Part shown: positions 14,265-22,624 of the stretch, one piece after another | Position numbering within the stretch: the stretch's first letter is position 1 | Layout of the letters: each line of letters starts with the position of its first letter | Assembly (NCBI GenBank): GCA_024636425.1 | Contig: JAGXHB010000205.1 | Span: 1 to 39,216 of the forward strand | Direction: 5' to 3' | Length of the DNA stretch: 39,216 nucleotides | Origin: Roseobacter sp. | GTDB taxonomy: Bacteria; Pseudomonadota; Alphaproteobacteria; Rhodobacterales; Rhodobacteraceae | Made by a program: the position numbers and the translations under genes | The notes under the pieces: model-generated | Databases searched by the model: none | Told to the model about the DNA's origin: nothing | Seen by the model: the letters and a program-made list of their open reading frames with translations, nothing else

Positions 14265-16583
14265 TCAGACCCCTGGCCGCAAACGTGCCACAGCCATCAG
14301 CACCCGTTCTGGCGTCGCAGGCGCATCCAGACGCGGGCAGACCTTGTAATCCGCGACAGAAGCAACAGCCATCGACAACGCCTCGAACACCGAAATACCC
14401 AGCATGAACGGTGGCTCGCCCACGGCTTTCGACCGTTTGACCGTCAGTTCGCGATTTTCGGACCAATCTGCCAGATTGACGTTGAACGTGCGCGGGCGGT
14501 CGCTGGCCAGCGGGATTTTATAGGTCGACGGCGCATGGGTGCGAAGCGCGCCTTTATCGTCCCACCACAACTCCTCGGTGGTTAGCCAGCCCATGCCCTG
14601 AATAAACGCGCCTTCGACCTGCCCCTTGTCCAGCACGGGGTTAAGGGACCGGCCTACATCGTGCAGGATATCTGTTCGCGTGACGCGGTATTCGCCGGTC
14701 AGCGTATCGATGGTCACCTCGGAACAGGACGCGCCGTAAGCGTAATAATAAAACGGTCGCCCCTTGCCGCTGGCACGGTCCCAGTGGATGTCCGGCGTCT
14801 TGTAGAATCCCGCAGCCGAAAGCTGCACCCGCGCCATATAGGCCTGCTTGATGAAACTGTCGAACGGCACCGTGGCGTCGCCGATTTGTATGAAGTTGGG
14901 TCGGAACCGGACGTCTTGAGGCGCGACGCCCCATTTTTCCGCAGCAAAATCCACCAGCCGCGCCTTGATCTGCTCAACCGCGTTAAGCGCCGCCATCCCG
15001 TTCAGGTCCGATCCCGACGAGGCGGCCGTGGCTGATGTGTTCGGCACCTTTTCAGTGGTGGTCTTGGTGATCTTGATTCGGTCAAAGTCCACCTGAAACG
15101 CCTCAGCGACGACCTGCGCCACCTTGGTGTTCAGCCCTTGGCCCATTTCGGTTCCGCCATGGTTCAGCGCAATCGACCCGTCAGAATAGACATGCACCAA
15201 TGCACCGGCCTGATTGTAGTGGGTCGCGGTGAAGGAAATGCCGAATTTCACCGGCGTCAGCGCGATGCCCTTTTTCAGAACCCCGGACCCTGCGTTGAAC
15301 GCTAAAATCTCGGCACGGCGTTTGCGATAGGAGGACGTCTCTTCCAGTTCGTCCACCAGTCGGCCAATGATATTGTCCTGCACCTGCTGGTGATAGGGCG
15401 TCAGATCACGCCCTGCATCGCCATAGAAATTAACCTTGCGCACATCCAGCGGATCGCGGCCCGTGGCATAGGCGATCTCTTCGATCATCCGCTCGGCGGC
15501 CACCACTCCCTGCGGCCCACCAAAGCCGCGAAAGGCCGTGTTCGAGACTGTATTGGTCTTCATCGGACGGCTGGTCAGGCGCACATGTGGATAGAAGTAG
15601 GCGTTGTCAGCGTGAAACAACGCGCGGTCGGTCACGGGACCAGACAGGTCCGACGAATACCCGCAACGCGCGGCAAAGCAGCTTTCGACCGCCTGAATGC
15701 GTCCGTCGTCGTCAAAGCCCACATCGTAATCCACCACGAAATCATGGCGCTTGCCCGTGGCAGTCATGTCCTGATCGCGATCGGGGCGGATTTTCACTGC
15801 GCGGTTCCATTTCTTTGCGGCCATAGCGGCGACCACGCAGAACAGGTTCATCTGGCTTTCCTTGCCGCCAAACCCGCCGCCCATGCGCCGCACATTCACC
15901 GTGACCGCATTGGACGGCACGCCCAGAACATGCGCCACCATATGCTGCGCTTCCGACGGATGCTGGGTGCTGCAATGCACCTCCACATCGTCGTCCTCGC
16001 CCGGGATGGCAAAGGCGATCTGCCCCTCCAGATACATGTGATCTTGACCGCCGATGGTGACGCGCCCCTGCAAACGGTTGGGCGCGCCGGCAAAGCCGTC
16101 TTCGACCGTGCCACGCTCCAGCTTCAGCGGCGCGGTGACATGAGGGTATCCGGCCTTTTGCGCCGCAGCCACGTCCATCGCGTGGGGCAACACGGTGCAA
16201 TCCACTTGCGCCAGCTCTGCCGCTCGGCGGGCGCCATCGCGGGTTTCGGCGATCACGGCAAACAACGGCTGGCCGTGGAACTCGATCTTGTCGGTCGGGA
16301 AAACCGGCTCGTCGTTCTGCCCCGTGGGACTGATGTCATTGCACCCCGGCACATCTTCGGCCGTCAACACGCCGATCACGCCGGGGGCAGTTCGAACCGC
16401 ACTCAGGTCCAGCGCGTTCAACTTGGCGTGCGCCACGTTCGAGACACCCAGGTAAGCGTGCAGCGTGCCTTGCGGTTGCGGAATATCGTCGGTGTAATCT
16501 GCCGTACCTGTCACATGTTTGATGGCGCTGTCGTGAATGCGGTCGGTGTGGACCGTGCCACGGATCGAAATATCGTCTTTCAT
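14265..16583 (-). CDS. xdhB: Xanthine dehydrogenase, molybdopterin-binding subunit
   Basis: This is the large subunit (772 residues) of a two-subunit bacterial xanthine dehydrogenase. Molybdopterin contacts are visible in G-G-G-F-G-G-K-E and G-Q-G-L-N-T-K, and the catalytic glutamate lies in K-A-V-G-E-P-P near the C-terminus. With XdhA it oxidises hypoxanthine and xanthine to urate with NAD+ in the cytosol. The ATG at 16583 has GAGGAG upstream and lies 13 bp after the xdhA stop; a frame extending to 16757 overlaps xdhA and is not credible. No frameshift or missing motif was seen. Confidence 0.96.
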   Translation of the reverse strand: MKDDISIRGTVHTDRIHDSAIKHVTGTADYTDDIPQPQGTLHAYLGVSNVAHAKLNALDLSAVRTAPGVIGVLTAEDVPGCNDISPTGQNDEPVFPTDKIEFHGQPLFAVIAETRDGARRAAELAQVDCTVLPHAMDVAAAQKAGYPHVTAPLKLERGTVEDGFAGAPNRLQGRVTIGGQDHMYLEGQIAFAIPGEDDDVEVHCSTQHPSEAQHMVAHVLGVPSNAVTVNVRRMGGGFGGKESQMNLFCVVAAMAAKKWNRAVKIRPDRDQDMTATGKRHDFVVDYDVGFDDDGRIQAVESCFAARCGYSSDLSGPVTDRALFHADNAYFYPHVRLTSRPMKTNTVSNTAFRGFGGPQGVVAAERMIEEIAYATGRDPLDVRKVNFYGDAGRDLTPYHQQVQDNIIGRLVDELEETSSYRKRRAEILAFNAGSGVLKKGIALTPVKFGISFTATHYNQAGALVHVYSDGSIALNHGGTEMGQGLNTKVAQVVAEAFQVDFDRIKITKTTTEKVPNTSATAASSGSDLNGMAALNAVEQIKARLVDFAAEKWGVAPQDVRFRPNFIQIGDATVPFDSFIKQAYMARVQLSAAGFYKTPDIHWDRASGKGRPFYYYAYGASCSEVTIDTLTGEYRVTRTDILHDVGRSLNPVLDKGQVEGAFIQGMGWLTTEELWWDDKGALRTHAPSTYKIPLASDRPRTFNVNLADWSENRELTVKRSKAVGEPPFMLGISVFEALSMAVASVADYKVCPRLDAPATPERVLMAVARLRPGV

Positions 16584-16596
16584 CGCAATCTCCTCT

Positions 16597-18060
16597 CTAC
16601 GCAGTGGCCAGCTGGACCGGCCCCGTCGCCGCATCGTCCTGTTCCAGATAGAAACGGCGCAGCAGGTTCTGGGCCGCCAGCATCCGATACTCGGACGATG
16701 CCCGCCAATCAGTGAGCGGCGCAAAATCCTGCGCCAGAGCTTGGGCTGCCTGCTCAAAAGCGCCCTCGGACCAGGTCGCCCCGCTCAAGGCCGCCTCGGC
16801 GCGCGCCGCCCGCTTCGGGGTTGCCGCCATTCCGCCAAAGGCGATGCGCGCCTCGGCAATCTTATCCCCGGCACGCGTCACGCTGATCCCTGTCGCAACC
16901 GAAGAAATATCCTCGTCCCGCCTTTTCGAGATTTTATAGGCAGCGTTTACCTGTCCCTGTGCGGGCAGCGGCACGCGTATGCTTTCGACAAACTCGTCCG
17001 CTGCGCGGTCCTGCTTGCCATAGTCGATAAAGAACTGCTCCAACGGCAGCACGCGCCGCGCATCGCCGCGCCGCAGGGTGATCTTGGCCCCCAAAGCAAT
17101 CAACACCGGCGGCGTGTCCCCGATGGGAGAGCCGTTGGCGACGTTGCCGCCGACCGTGCCCATATTGCGCACCTGCCAGCCCGCGATGCGGTCCCAATAG
17201 GAGGCCAGATGTGGGAAATGCTTTGAAATGGCATCCTGACAGTCGCTATAGCTGGCTCCTGCCCCGATGTGCAGCACGCCGCCGTCGACCTGCACCGTTT
17301 TCAACGCATCCAGATGCCCAAGGAAAATCGCAGGCCCGATCGGCCGCAGGAATTTCGTCACCCACAGGCCCACGTCGGTCGCCCCCGCGATCAGGGTGGC
17401 CTTCGGATACTCCAGCAGTGCTGCCGCCAGATCATCCACATCCGCAGGCAGGATCGCCAGATCATCCGCGGCACCTGTGACGACACGCACCCCGTCGCGC
17501 AGCGCCGTAAGCTGTTCGGTCACGCGGTCACGCTCGGTGTTCAGATGGTCGGCAGCGGGTGACCCATAGCGGCTGACCGCAACGGCGGCGCGGATGATCG
17601 GCGCATAGCCGGTGCAGCGGCACAGGTTGCCCTGGACCGCGGTTTCCACCTGCGCCTCGGTCGGCTCGGGCACCGCCATCCACAGCGCATAAAGCGACAT
17701 CACGAACCCCGGCGTGCAGAACCCGCACTGGCTGCCGTGATGATCCACCATCGCCTGTTGCACCGGATGCAACCGCCCGTCGGGACCAGCCAGATCTTCG
17801 ATGGTCACCACATGGCACCCGTCGACAGAGGCCAGAAACCGGATGCAGGCGTTGACCGGCGCATAGCGCAAACCCTCCGACCCCAACCGACCGACCAGCA
17901 CGGTGCATGCGCCGCAATCGCCCTCGGCACAGCCTTCCTTGGTGCCGGTCATGCGCCGCTCAAGCCGGAGGAAATCCAGCAGGGTCTGGCTCGCGCCGGT
18001 ATTAGGGGAGGCCACCTCGCGGCCGTTCAGAAGAAAGCGGATGTGATTGCGTTGGGTCAT
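16597..18060 (-). CDS. xdhA: Xanthine dehydrogenase, iron-sulfur/FAD subunit
   Basis: This 487-residue small subunit has an N-terminal plant-type ferredoxin domain with G-C-A-E-G-D-C-G-A-C, a second 2Fe-2S domain with C-G-F-C-T-P-G and C-R-C-T-G-Y, and then the FAD-binding and CO-dehydrogenase-flavoprotein C-terminal domains (T-V-G-G-N-V-A-N-G-S-P-I-G-D is the FAD loop). It carries electrons from the molybdenum site in XdhB to FAD and NAD+. The ATG at 18060 follows GGAGGCTCCC. It is the first gene of the minus-strand row and is divergent from a LysR regulator 176 bp away. Confidence 0.96.
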   Translation of the reverse strand: MTQRNHIRFLLNGREVASPNTGASQTLLDFLRLERRMTGTKEGCAEGDCGACTVLVGRLGSEGLRYAPVNACIRFLASVDGCHVVTIEDLAGPDGRLHPVQQAMVDHHGSQCGFCTPGFVMSLYALWMAVPEPTEAQVETAVQGNLCRCTGYAPIIRAAVAVSRYGSPAADHLNTERDRVTEQLTALRDGVRVVTGAADDLAILPADVDDLAAALLEYPKATLIAGATDVGLWVTKFLRPIGPAIFLGHLDALKTVQVDGGVLHIGAGASYSDCQDAISKHFPHLASYWDRIAGWQVRNMGTVGGNVANGSPIGDTPPVLIALGAKITLRRGDARRVLPLEQFFIDYGKQDRAADEFVESIRVPLPAQGQVNAAYKISKRRDEDISSVATGISVTRAGDKIAEARIAFGGMAATPKRAARAEAALSGATWSEGAFEQAAQALAQDFAPLTDWRASSEYRMLAAQNLLRRFYLEQDDAATGPVQLATA

Positions 18061-18236
18061 GGGAGCCTCCTCAGGGTCGTCCGTCGGCAGTGGGCCAGAG
18101 CGGAGTCGCCTTAGGATAGGCGATGCCACTACATCGAAAAACAGCGGCTTTTGGCAAAGACTTTAAACAAAACATTGATAATGGTGTCGTGAAATGGGCC
18201 TATAAAGGCACATCCAACAACAGCCCGAGCCAGCGC

Positions 18237-19139
18237 ATGTCTTATATCGAAAGCCTCAGAGTCTTTGTCCGTGTGGTCGAACTGGGCAGCATCACGTCAG
18301 GCGGGCGCGACTTGCGGCTGACCCCGGCTGTGGCCAGCAAGCGTATCAAGGAATTGGAAAAACATCTGGGCGTGCGTCTGTTCAACCGTACCACACGGTC
18401 GCTGTCACCCACCGAAGTCGGTCATGTATTCTATGACGAGGCGAAATCGGTTCTGGGCGCGCTCAACACCGCCGAGGCCAAGGTCGCCAACTATTCCGCC
18501 CAACCGCGCGGCACCATACAGATCACCGCACCGCTGGGGGCCGGCCGTCGTCTGATTGCGCCGCTTGTGCCGCGATTTGTCGATGCCTTTCCCGACACGC
18601 GAGTGCGAATGCGGCTTTCGGATCGCAAGGTGGACATACTGGCCGACGGTCTGGACATCGCTTTTTTCATCGGCACGCCGGGCGATTCAAACATGAAGCT
18701 GCGCAAAATTGCCGATTGCACCCGTGTCCTGTGCGCTGCGCCGCGCTATCTGGCGCAACAGGGTACGCCGCAGCGCCCCGATGATCTGATGGATCACAAC
18801 TGCCTGTTGCTGCGCTACCCCCGCTCGCCCGAATATTTCTGGACGCTCAACACCACCCACGGCCCGCGCAAGCTGGAGGTGGCGGGGAAATACGATGCTG
18901 ATGACGGTGATGTGCTGACCGATTGGGCGCTGGCCGGGCGCGGGATCGTGAACAAGCCGCGCTTTGACGTGGCTAGGCATCTGGCGCAGGGCGATCTGGT
19001 GGAGGTGCTGCCCGATACGCCGCCGGTGCCTACGATCCTTGGGTGTTTGTATCCGCATAAGAAGTTGCAGGACCCGAAGGTGCGGTTCTTCATGGATTTC
19101 GTGGTGAAACATTGCGAAGGGCTGTTGCCTGCCGCTTAG
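18237..19139 (+). CDS. LysR-family regulator, divergent from xdhA
   Basis: This 300-residue LysR regulator has an N-terminal winged helix-turn-helix (residues 1-60, V-F-V-R-V-V-E-L-G-S, T-P-A-V-A-S-K-R-I) and a LysR substrate-binding domain. It belongs to the group without an elongated linker, near DsdC/PtxR-type paralogs. The ATG at 18237 (M-S-Y-I-E-S) matches the start of the paralog at 20628 (M-S-Y-L-D-N); an upstream frame from 18123 adds 38 unlikely residues. The divergent position suggests control of xdhABC-permease-guaD-allE, with a purine as effector, but that is inference. The ribosome binding site is weak. Confidence 0.88.
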   Translation: MSYIESLRVFVRVVELGSITSGGRDLRLTPAVASKRIKELEKHLGVRLFNRTTRSLSPTEVGHVFYDEAKSVLGALNTAEAKVANYSAQPRGTIQITAPLGAGRRLIAPLVPRFVDAFPDTRVRMRLSDRKVDILADGLDIAFFIGTPGDSNMKLRKIADCTRVLCAAPRYLAQQGTPQRPDDLMDHNCLLLRYPRSPEYFWTLNTTHGPRKLEVAGKYDADDGDVLTDWALAGRGIVNKPRFDVARHLAQGDLVEVLPDTPPVPTILGCLYPHKKLQDPKVRFFMDFVVKHCEGLLPAA

Positions 19140-19169
19140 TCAGCTGGTTGTAGATTGCTCAGCCAGGGT

Positions 19170-19214
19170 CGGGTTTGAACCCTTTTGTAACCTTGCCACA
19201 AAGGGCAGAACCCG
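19170..19214. terminator. Nested hairpin between convergent LysR and puuD genes
   Basis: CGGGTT (19170-19175) pairs with AACCCG (19209-19214), and inside it CCCTTT (19180-19185, with one extra T) pairs with AAAGGG (19200-19205). The structure lies between two convergent stop codons (19139 and 19295), as expected for a bidirectional transcription end, but it lacks a T-run. Confidence 0.5.
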
Positions 19215-19227
19215 AAAGCAGGCGGGC

Positions 19228-19246
19228 ACTGAGACGCATGTCAGTG
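19228..19246. terminator. Short hairpin near the puuD end
   Basis: CACTGA (19228-19233) pairs with TCAGTG (19241-19246) around a 7-base loop. It lies 49 bp past the puuD stop and may add to the transcription barrier between the convergent genes. Confidence 0.35.
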
Positions 19247-19294
19247 ACACGTTATCTCCAATCCTTGGCGTGTGGATCATGGACCGCAGCCCGC

Positions 19295-20527
19295 TTAATC
19301 CGCTGACGCCGCCCGCACCCAAGCGACAATCTGGCGGCGGGCGTTTTCGTCCATCTGCACCGCGTTCGGCGGCGGCATCGCGTGGCTTAGCCCCGCCTGC
19401 ATGTAGATCTGCGATGCATGGCGCACCACATCGCTTTTTGTTTCCAGCAGCACGCCCTTTGGCGGCCATTGCAGCCCTTCCCACACCGGCTCGCGGGCAT
19501 GGCACATCGAACAGTTGGAGATCACCACGTCATAGGCCGCATCGAACCCCTCTGCCGACGCGAACCGCAGTTCGGTCGCAGTCAGGGGTCGCGCCTCGGC
19601 CTCTTCATAGGTGTCGTTCATCGACGCCGTAGACAGCCAAGCGATCAGGATGAACAGGATCACTGTCATCGCCCACGTCCAGTGCGGCCCCTTACCGGTC
19701 GCGTGCATGGTGTTGAAATAATGCCGAATCGTGACGCCGGTCAGGAACACAAGACTGGCGATGATCCAACTGTATTCGGTCGCAAACGACAGCGGGTAAT
19801 GCGTCGAGAGCATCAGGAACACCACCGGCAGTGTCAGATAGTTGTTGTGGGTCGACCGCAACTTGGCGATATTGCCGTACTTGGGATCTGGCGTGCGCCC
19901 TTCTTGCAGGTCTTTAACCACGATCCGTTGGTTCGGCATGATGATGAAAAACACGTTGGCCGTCATGATCGTGGCCGTAAACGCACCCAGATGCAGCAGT
20001 GCGGCACGGCCCGTGAAAATCTGGTTATATCCCCACGACATCACCGCTAAGATCACGAACAGCAGCAACATCAGAAAAGTGGGCGTCTCGCCCAGTCTCG
20101 ATTTGCACATCAGGTCGTACAAGATCCAGCCAATCGTCAGCGACCCACCTGAAATCAGGATGCCCTGCCACAGCAACAGGTCTGCCTTGGTCGGGTCCAG
20201 CAGGAACAACTCGCCGCCGACCCAATAGACGATCATCAACAGCGCCGCCCCCGACACCCATGTGATGTAGCTCTGCCATTTGTGCCAGATCAGATGCTCG
20301 GGCATGTTCTCTGGTGCCACTAGATATTTCTGGATGTGATAAAACCCGCCGCCGTGCACCTGCCATTCTTCTCCATTCACGCCGTAAGGCATGTTCGGTG
20401 CTTTCTTCAGCCCTAGATCCAGCGCGATGAAAAAGAACGACGCGCCGATCCATGCCATCGCGGTGACCACATGCAACCAACGGACGGCGAATGCGGCCCA
20501 ATCCCACAAGACAGCCAGATCATACAT
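19295..20527 (-). CDS. puuD: Membrane-bound urate oxidase fused to cytochrome c (PuuD)
   Basis: This 410-residue protein has about eight membrane segments in its first 310 residues, followed by a cytochrome c domain with C-S-M-C-H at 339-343 and the likely axial Met in H-A-M-P-P-P (about 384). This is the PuuD architecture: an integral membrane enzyme that oxidises urate to 5-hydroxyisourate and passes electrons to the respiratory chain, unlike soluble uricases that make hydrogen peroxide. No soluble uricase is present in the window. It is divergent from a LysR regulator 100 bp upstream. It is the direct next step after XdhAB. Confidence 0.95.
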   Translation of the reverse strand: MYDLAVLWDWAAFAVRWLHVVTAMAWIGASFFFIALDLGLKKAPNMPYGVNGEEWQVHGGGFYHIQKYLVAPENMPEHLIWHKWQSYITWVSGAALLMIVYWVGGELFLLDPTKADLLLWQGILISGGSLTIGWILYDLMCKSRLGETPTFLMLLLFVILAVMSWGYNQIFTGRAALLHLGAFTATIMTANVFFIIMPNQRIVVKDLQEGRTPDPKYGNIAKLRSTHNNYLTLPVVFLMLSTHYPLSFATEYSWIIASLVFLTGVTIRHYFNTMHATGKGPHWTWAMTVILFILIAWLSTASMNDTYEEAEARPLTATELRFASAEGFDAAYDVVISNCSMCHAREPVWEGLQWPPKGVLLETKSDVVRHASQIYMQAGLSHAMPPPNAVQMDENARRQIVAWVRAASAD

Positions 20528-20578
20528 GGCGGTTCTCCCTAAAATTCTTTGTCACGCCACTCTAGGCGCTTGCACATT

Positions 20579-20593
20579 CTTCTGCTATTGAAG
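20579..20593. promoter_or_regulatory. LysR-type operator candidate between puuD and its divergent regulator
   Basis: CTTCTGCTATTGAAG is a perfect dyad CTTC-N7-GAAG, which fits the T-N11-A consensus of LysR-family binding sites. It lies 52 bp upstream of puuD and 34 bp upstream of the regulator, in the 100-bp divergent promoter region. Confidence 0.55.
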
Positions 20594-20627
20594 CAAAAGG
20601 CCAAGCAGCATCAAAAAAAACAGAACA

Positions 20628-21545
20628 ATGTCATATCTTGATAACATCCGTACCTTTGTGCGTGTCTACGAATTGGGCAGCATGTCCGCAGCGGGGCGCG
20701 ATTTGCGCATTTCTCCGGCAGTGACCTCGTCGCGAATTTCCCAGCTTGAGGATCATCTGAGCGTGCGCCTGTTCCAGCGCACCACGCGCAGCCTGACTCC
20801 GACCGAACAGGGCAAGGCGTTTTACAGCGGCGCCCGCCAAATACTGGAAGCTGTCGACAACGCTGAGGCGCAGGTGGTCTCGATAACCGACAACCCCAAG
20901 GGCGCGTTGTTCGTGGCGGCTCCCCTGGGGGTGGGCCGTCGCCTGATCGCGCCACAGGTGCCTGCGTTCCTCAAAGCCTACCCCGAGGTGTCGGTGCGCC
21001 TCCGCCTGACCGACCGCAAGGTGGACCTGACCACCGAAGGGCTGGATCTGGCTTTCTTCCTCGGCCAGCCCGAAGACAGTAACCTGCGCATCCGCAAGAT
21101 TGCCGATGTCGAACGAGTTCTGTGCGCGGCCCCTGAATACATCGCCGCGCGCGGCAATCCCGCGTCGGGCGAGGCGCTGGTGACGGACCGTCACGAATGC
21201 CTGAACCTGCGGTTTCCCGGCGCGCCCGAATTCCAATGGCGGCTGATGACGCCCGAGGGGCCAAAACGCTTTGCCGTCATGGGCCGCTCCGAATCCGACG
21301 ACGGCGACGTGCTGATCGACTGGGCGCTGGCCGGCCACGGGATCGTACTGAAACCGATCTTCGAGGTCGCCGACCACCTTCGCGCCGGGCGGTTGGTGCC
21401 AGTGGCCACGCAAACCCCGCCCGAGCCGATCCAGATGGCGTGCCTGTTCACCCACCGGAAAGGGCAGGACCCCAAAACGCGCCTGTTCATGGATTTCGTC
21501 ATCGACCGCATCAGCAAGGACGTGCGCGACAGCGGGATGCTTTAG
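20628..21545 (+). CDS. LysR-family regulator, divergent from puuD
   Basis: This 305-residue LysR regulator has a helix-turn-helix at residues 1-60 (V-R-V-Y-E-L-G-S, S-P-A-V-T-S-S-R-I) and a C-terminal effector domain. It is clearly paralogous to the regulator at 18237: the opening segments, the block R-T-T-R-S-L-x-P-T-E, the block D-R-K-V-D and the C-terminal M-D-F-V all correspond. It is divergent from puuD with a LysR-type dyad between them. It probably responds to urate or a urate product, which is inference. The sequence shows no damage. Confidence 0.88.
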   Translation: MSYLDNIRTFVRVYELGSMSAAGRDLRISPAVTSSRISQLEDHLSVRLFQRTTRSLTPTEQGKAFYSGARQILEAVDNAEAQVVSITDNPKGALFVAAPLGVGRRLIAPQVPAFLKAYPEVSVRLRLTDRKVDLTTEGLDLAFFLGQPEDSNLRIRKIADVERVLCAAPEYIAARGNPASGEALVTDRHECLNLRFPGAPEFQWRLMTPEGPKRFAVMGRSESDDGDVLIDWALAGHGIVLKPIFEVADHLRAGRLVPVATQTPPEPIQMACLFTHRKGQDPKTRLFMDFVIDRISKDVRDSGML

Positions 21546-21672
21546 AGATGGGCGGTGTTGGTGCCCAGAGTGACCTGACCGAAGGGCAGCGCACCTTGTG
21601 TCAAGACTTCGGTGTGTGAAGATAGCGTTGGTTGCATGTGACGAACGGCAGTTTTGAGTCTTATCGACCTGA

Positions 21673-22026
21673 TTAACGCGGATGAGATAGGATGTTGAGA
21701 AGCTGCCCAGTCGGATCGAACAGGTAGAAGCGGCGGACGCCCCAAGGTTCATCGGTCAGCTCATACTCGATTGTGTGACCAAGGCTATTGGCGCGTTGGT
21801 AAACTGCATCCACATCCTCGACCCCGATCGAGAGATCAGGAACCGCAGTTCCCGAGCCGCCCTCCATGGCTATGCTGATCTGTGTTTGCGCAGCTTGGCC
21901 AGATGCAAGGGTGACAATCCATCCGTGATCCATCACCACATCCAACTCAAAAAGTTCTGCATAGAATTTGCTGACTTCCTCGACTGACGTTGCCGCGATA
22001 TTTGAAACGATACGGATCACAGTCAT
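21673..22026 (-). CDS. VOC (glyoxalase/bleomycin-resistance) superfamily protein
   Basis: This 117-residue single VOC unit has the beta-alpha-beta-beta-beta pattern: an N-terminal strand and helix (V-S-K-F-Y-A-E-L-F), then a C-terminal D-P-T-G-Q-L-L-N-I-L strand. Members include lyases, dioxygenases and resistance proteins, and the substrate cannot be read from a single unit. It lies 92 bp downstream of uraH on the same strand, so it may be co-transcribed with it. A link to urate breakdown is possible but not supported by any motif. Its composition and spacing are less tight than in the surrounding purine genes. Confidence 0.75.
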   Translation of the reverse strand: MTVIRIVSNIAATSVEEVSKFYAELFELDVVMDHGWIVTLASGQAAQTQISIAMEGGSGTAVPDLSIGVEDVDAVYQRANSLGHTIEYELTDEPWGVRRFYLFDPTGQLLNILSHPR

Positions 22027-22118
22027 TTGCGCGTCCCCTTTTTCAACAAACGCTATTACCGAGTTCTAACAGTGTCTGCTTCGTCTGCATACCCAGCCAT
22101 GCCGCCGGTCCCCCAGAC

Positions 22119-22472
22119 CTAACTTCCCCGATAGGTCGCATACCCGAACGGCGAAAGCAGCAGCGGCACATGGTAATGCATCGCTTCCGACATCCCGAAC
22201 CTCAGCGGGATCACGTCCAGAAAGCGCGGCGCTTCCGGTGGGGTGCCGCAAGCGTCCAGATAGTCGCCAGCGTGAAACATCAGCTCGTATGTGCAAAGCC
22301 GAAACTGATCGGCGGGCAAAATCTGGGCATCCGTGCGCCCGTCCGTGTTAGTCTCAAGCGTGGTCAGATGCACCCGCACCTTACCCTCGATGCGATACAG
22401 ATCAATCCGCAATCCCGCTGCAGGGCATCCCCGGGCCGTGTCCAGAACATGGGTTGTCAAATAGCCGGTCAT
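22119..22472 (-). CDS. uraH: 5-hydroxyisourate hydrolase
   Basis: This 117-residue transthyretin-like protein ends with the HIU hydrolase signature tetrapeptide Y-R-G-S. The N-terminal His in Y-L-T-T-H-V-L-D and Arg in the conserved strand are in place. It hydrolyses 5-hydroxyisourate from PuuD to OHCU. The ATG at 22472 is preceded by AGGAGGA; the longer frame from 22529 is rejected. It is divergent from puuE-uraD, which supplies the next enzyme. Confidence 0.95.
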   Translation of the reverse strand: MTGYLTTHVLDTARGCPAAGLRIDLYRIEGKVRVHLTTLETNTDGRTDAQILPADQFRLCTYELMFHAGDYLDACGTPPEAPRFLDVIPLRFGMSEAMHYHVPLLLSPFGYATYRGS

Positions 22473-22624
22473 CGAATGTCCTCCTGTACGCCGTGGGGGC
22501 ATATAGACAGAGGGCACAGCCCCCCGCAAAGCTCCGGGCTCAAGAGGCTGTTTCTGGCATTTTTTGATAATCCCAGCGATTGTTTTGGATTACAGGGGTG
22601 TGGACTCGACTAAAGGAGACCACC
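22473..22624. promoter_or_regulatory. Divergent promoter region between uraH and puuE-uraD
   Basis: This 152-bp region must hold both promoters. A 6-bp dyad, TAATCC (22568-22573) and GGATTA (22587-22592), lies 33 bp upstream of the puuE-uraD ATG and is the only symmetric element I see. I cannot tell which of the two LysR regulators, if either, binds here. Confidence 0.4.

Noticed and set aside
15390..16715. Open frame of 441 codons opposite xdhB
   Set aside because: Antisense shadow of a strongly conserved molybdoenzyme; no start signal or family resemblance.
20631..21752. Open frame of 373 codons opposite the second LysR gene
   Set aside because: Antisense of a conserved regulator; it overlaps the VOC gene end and has no motif.
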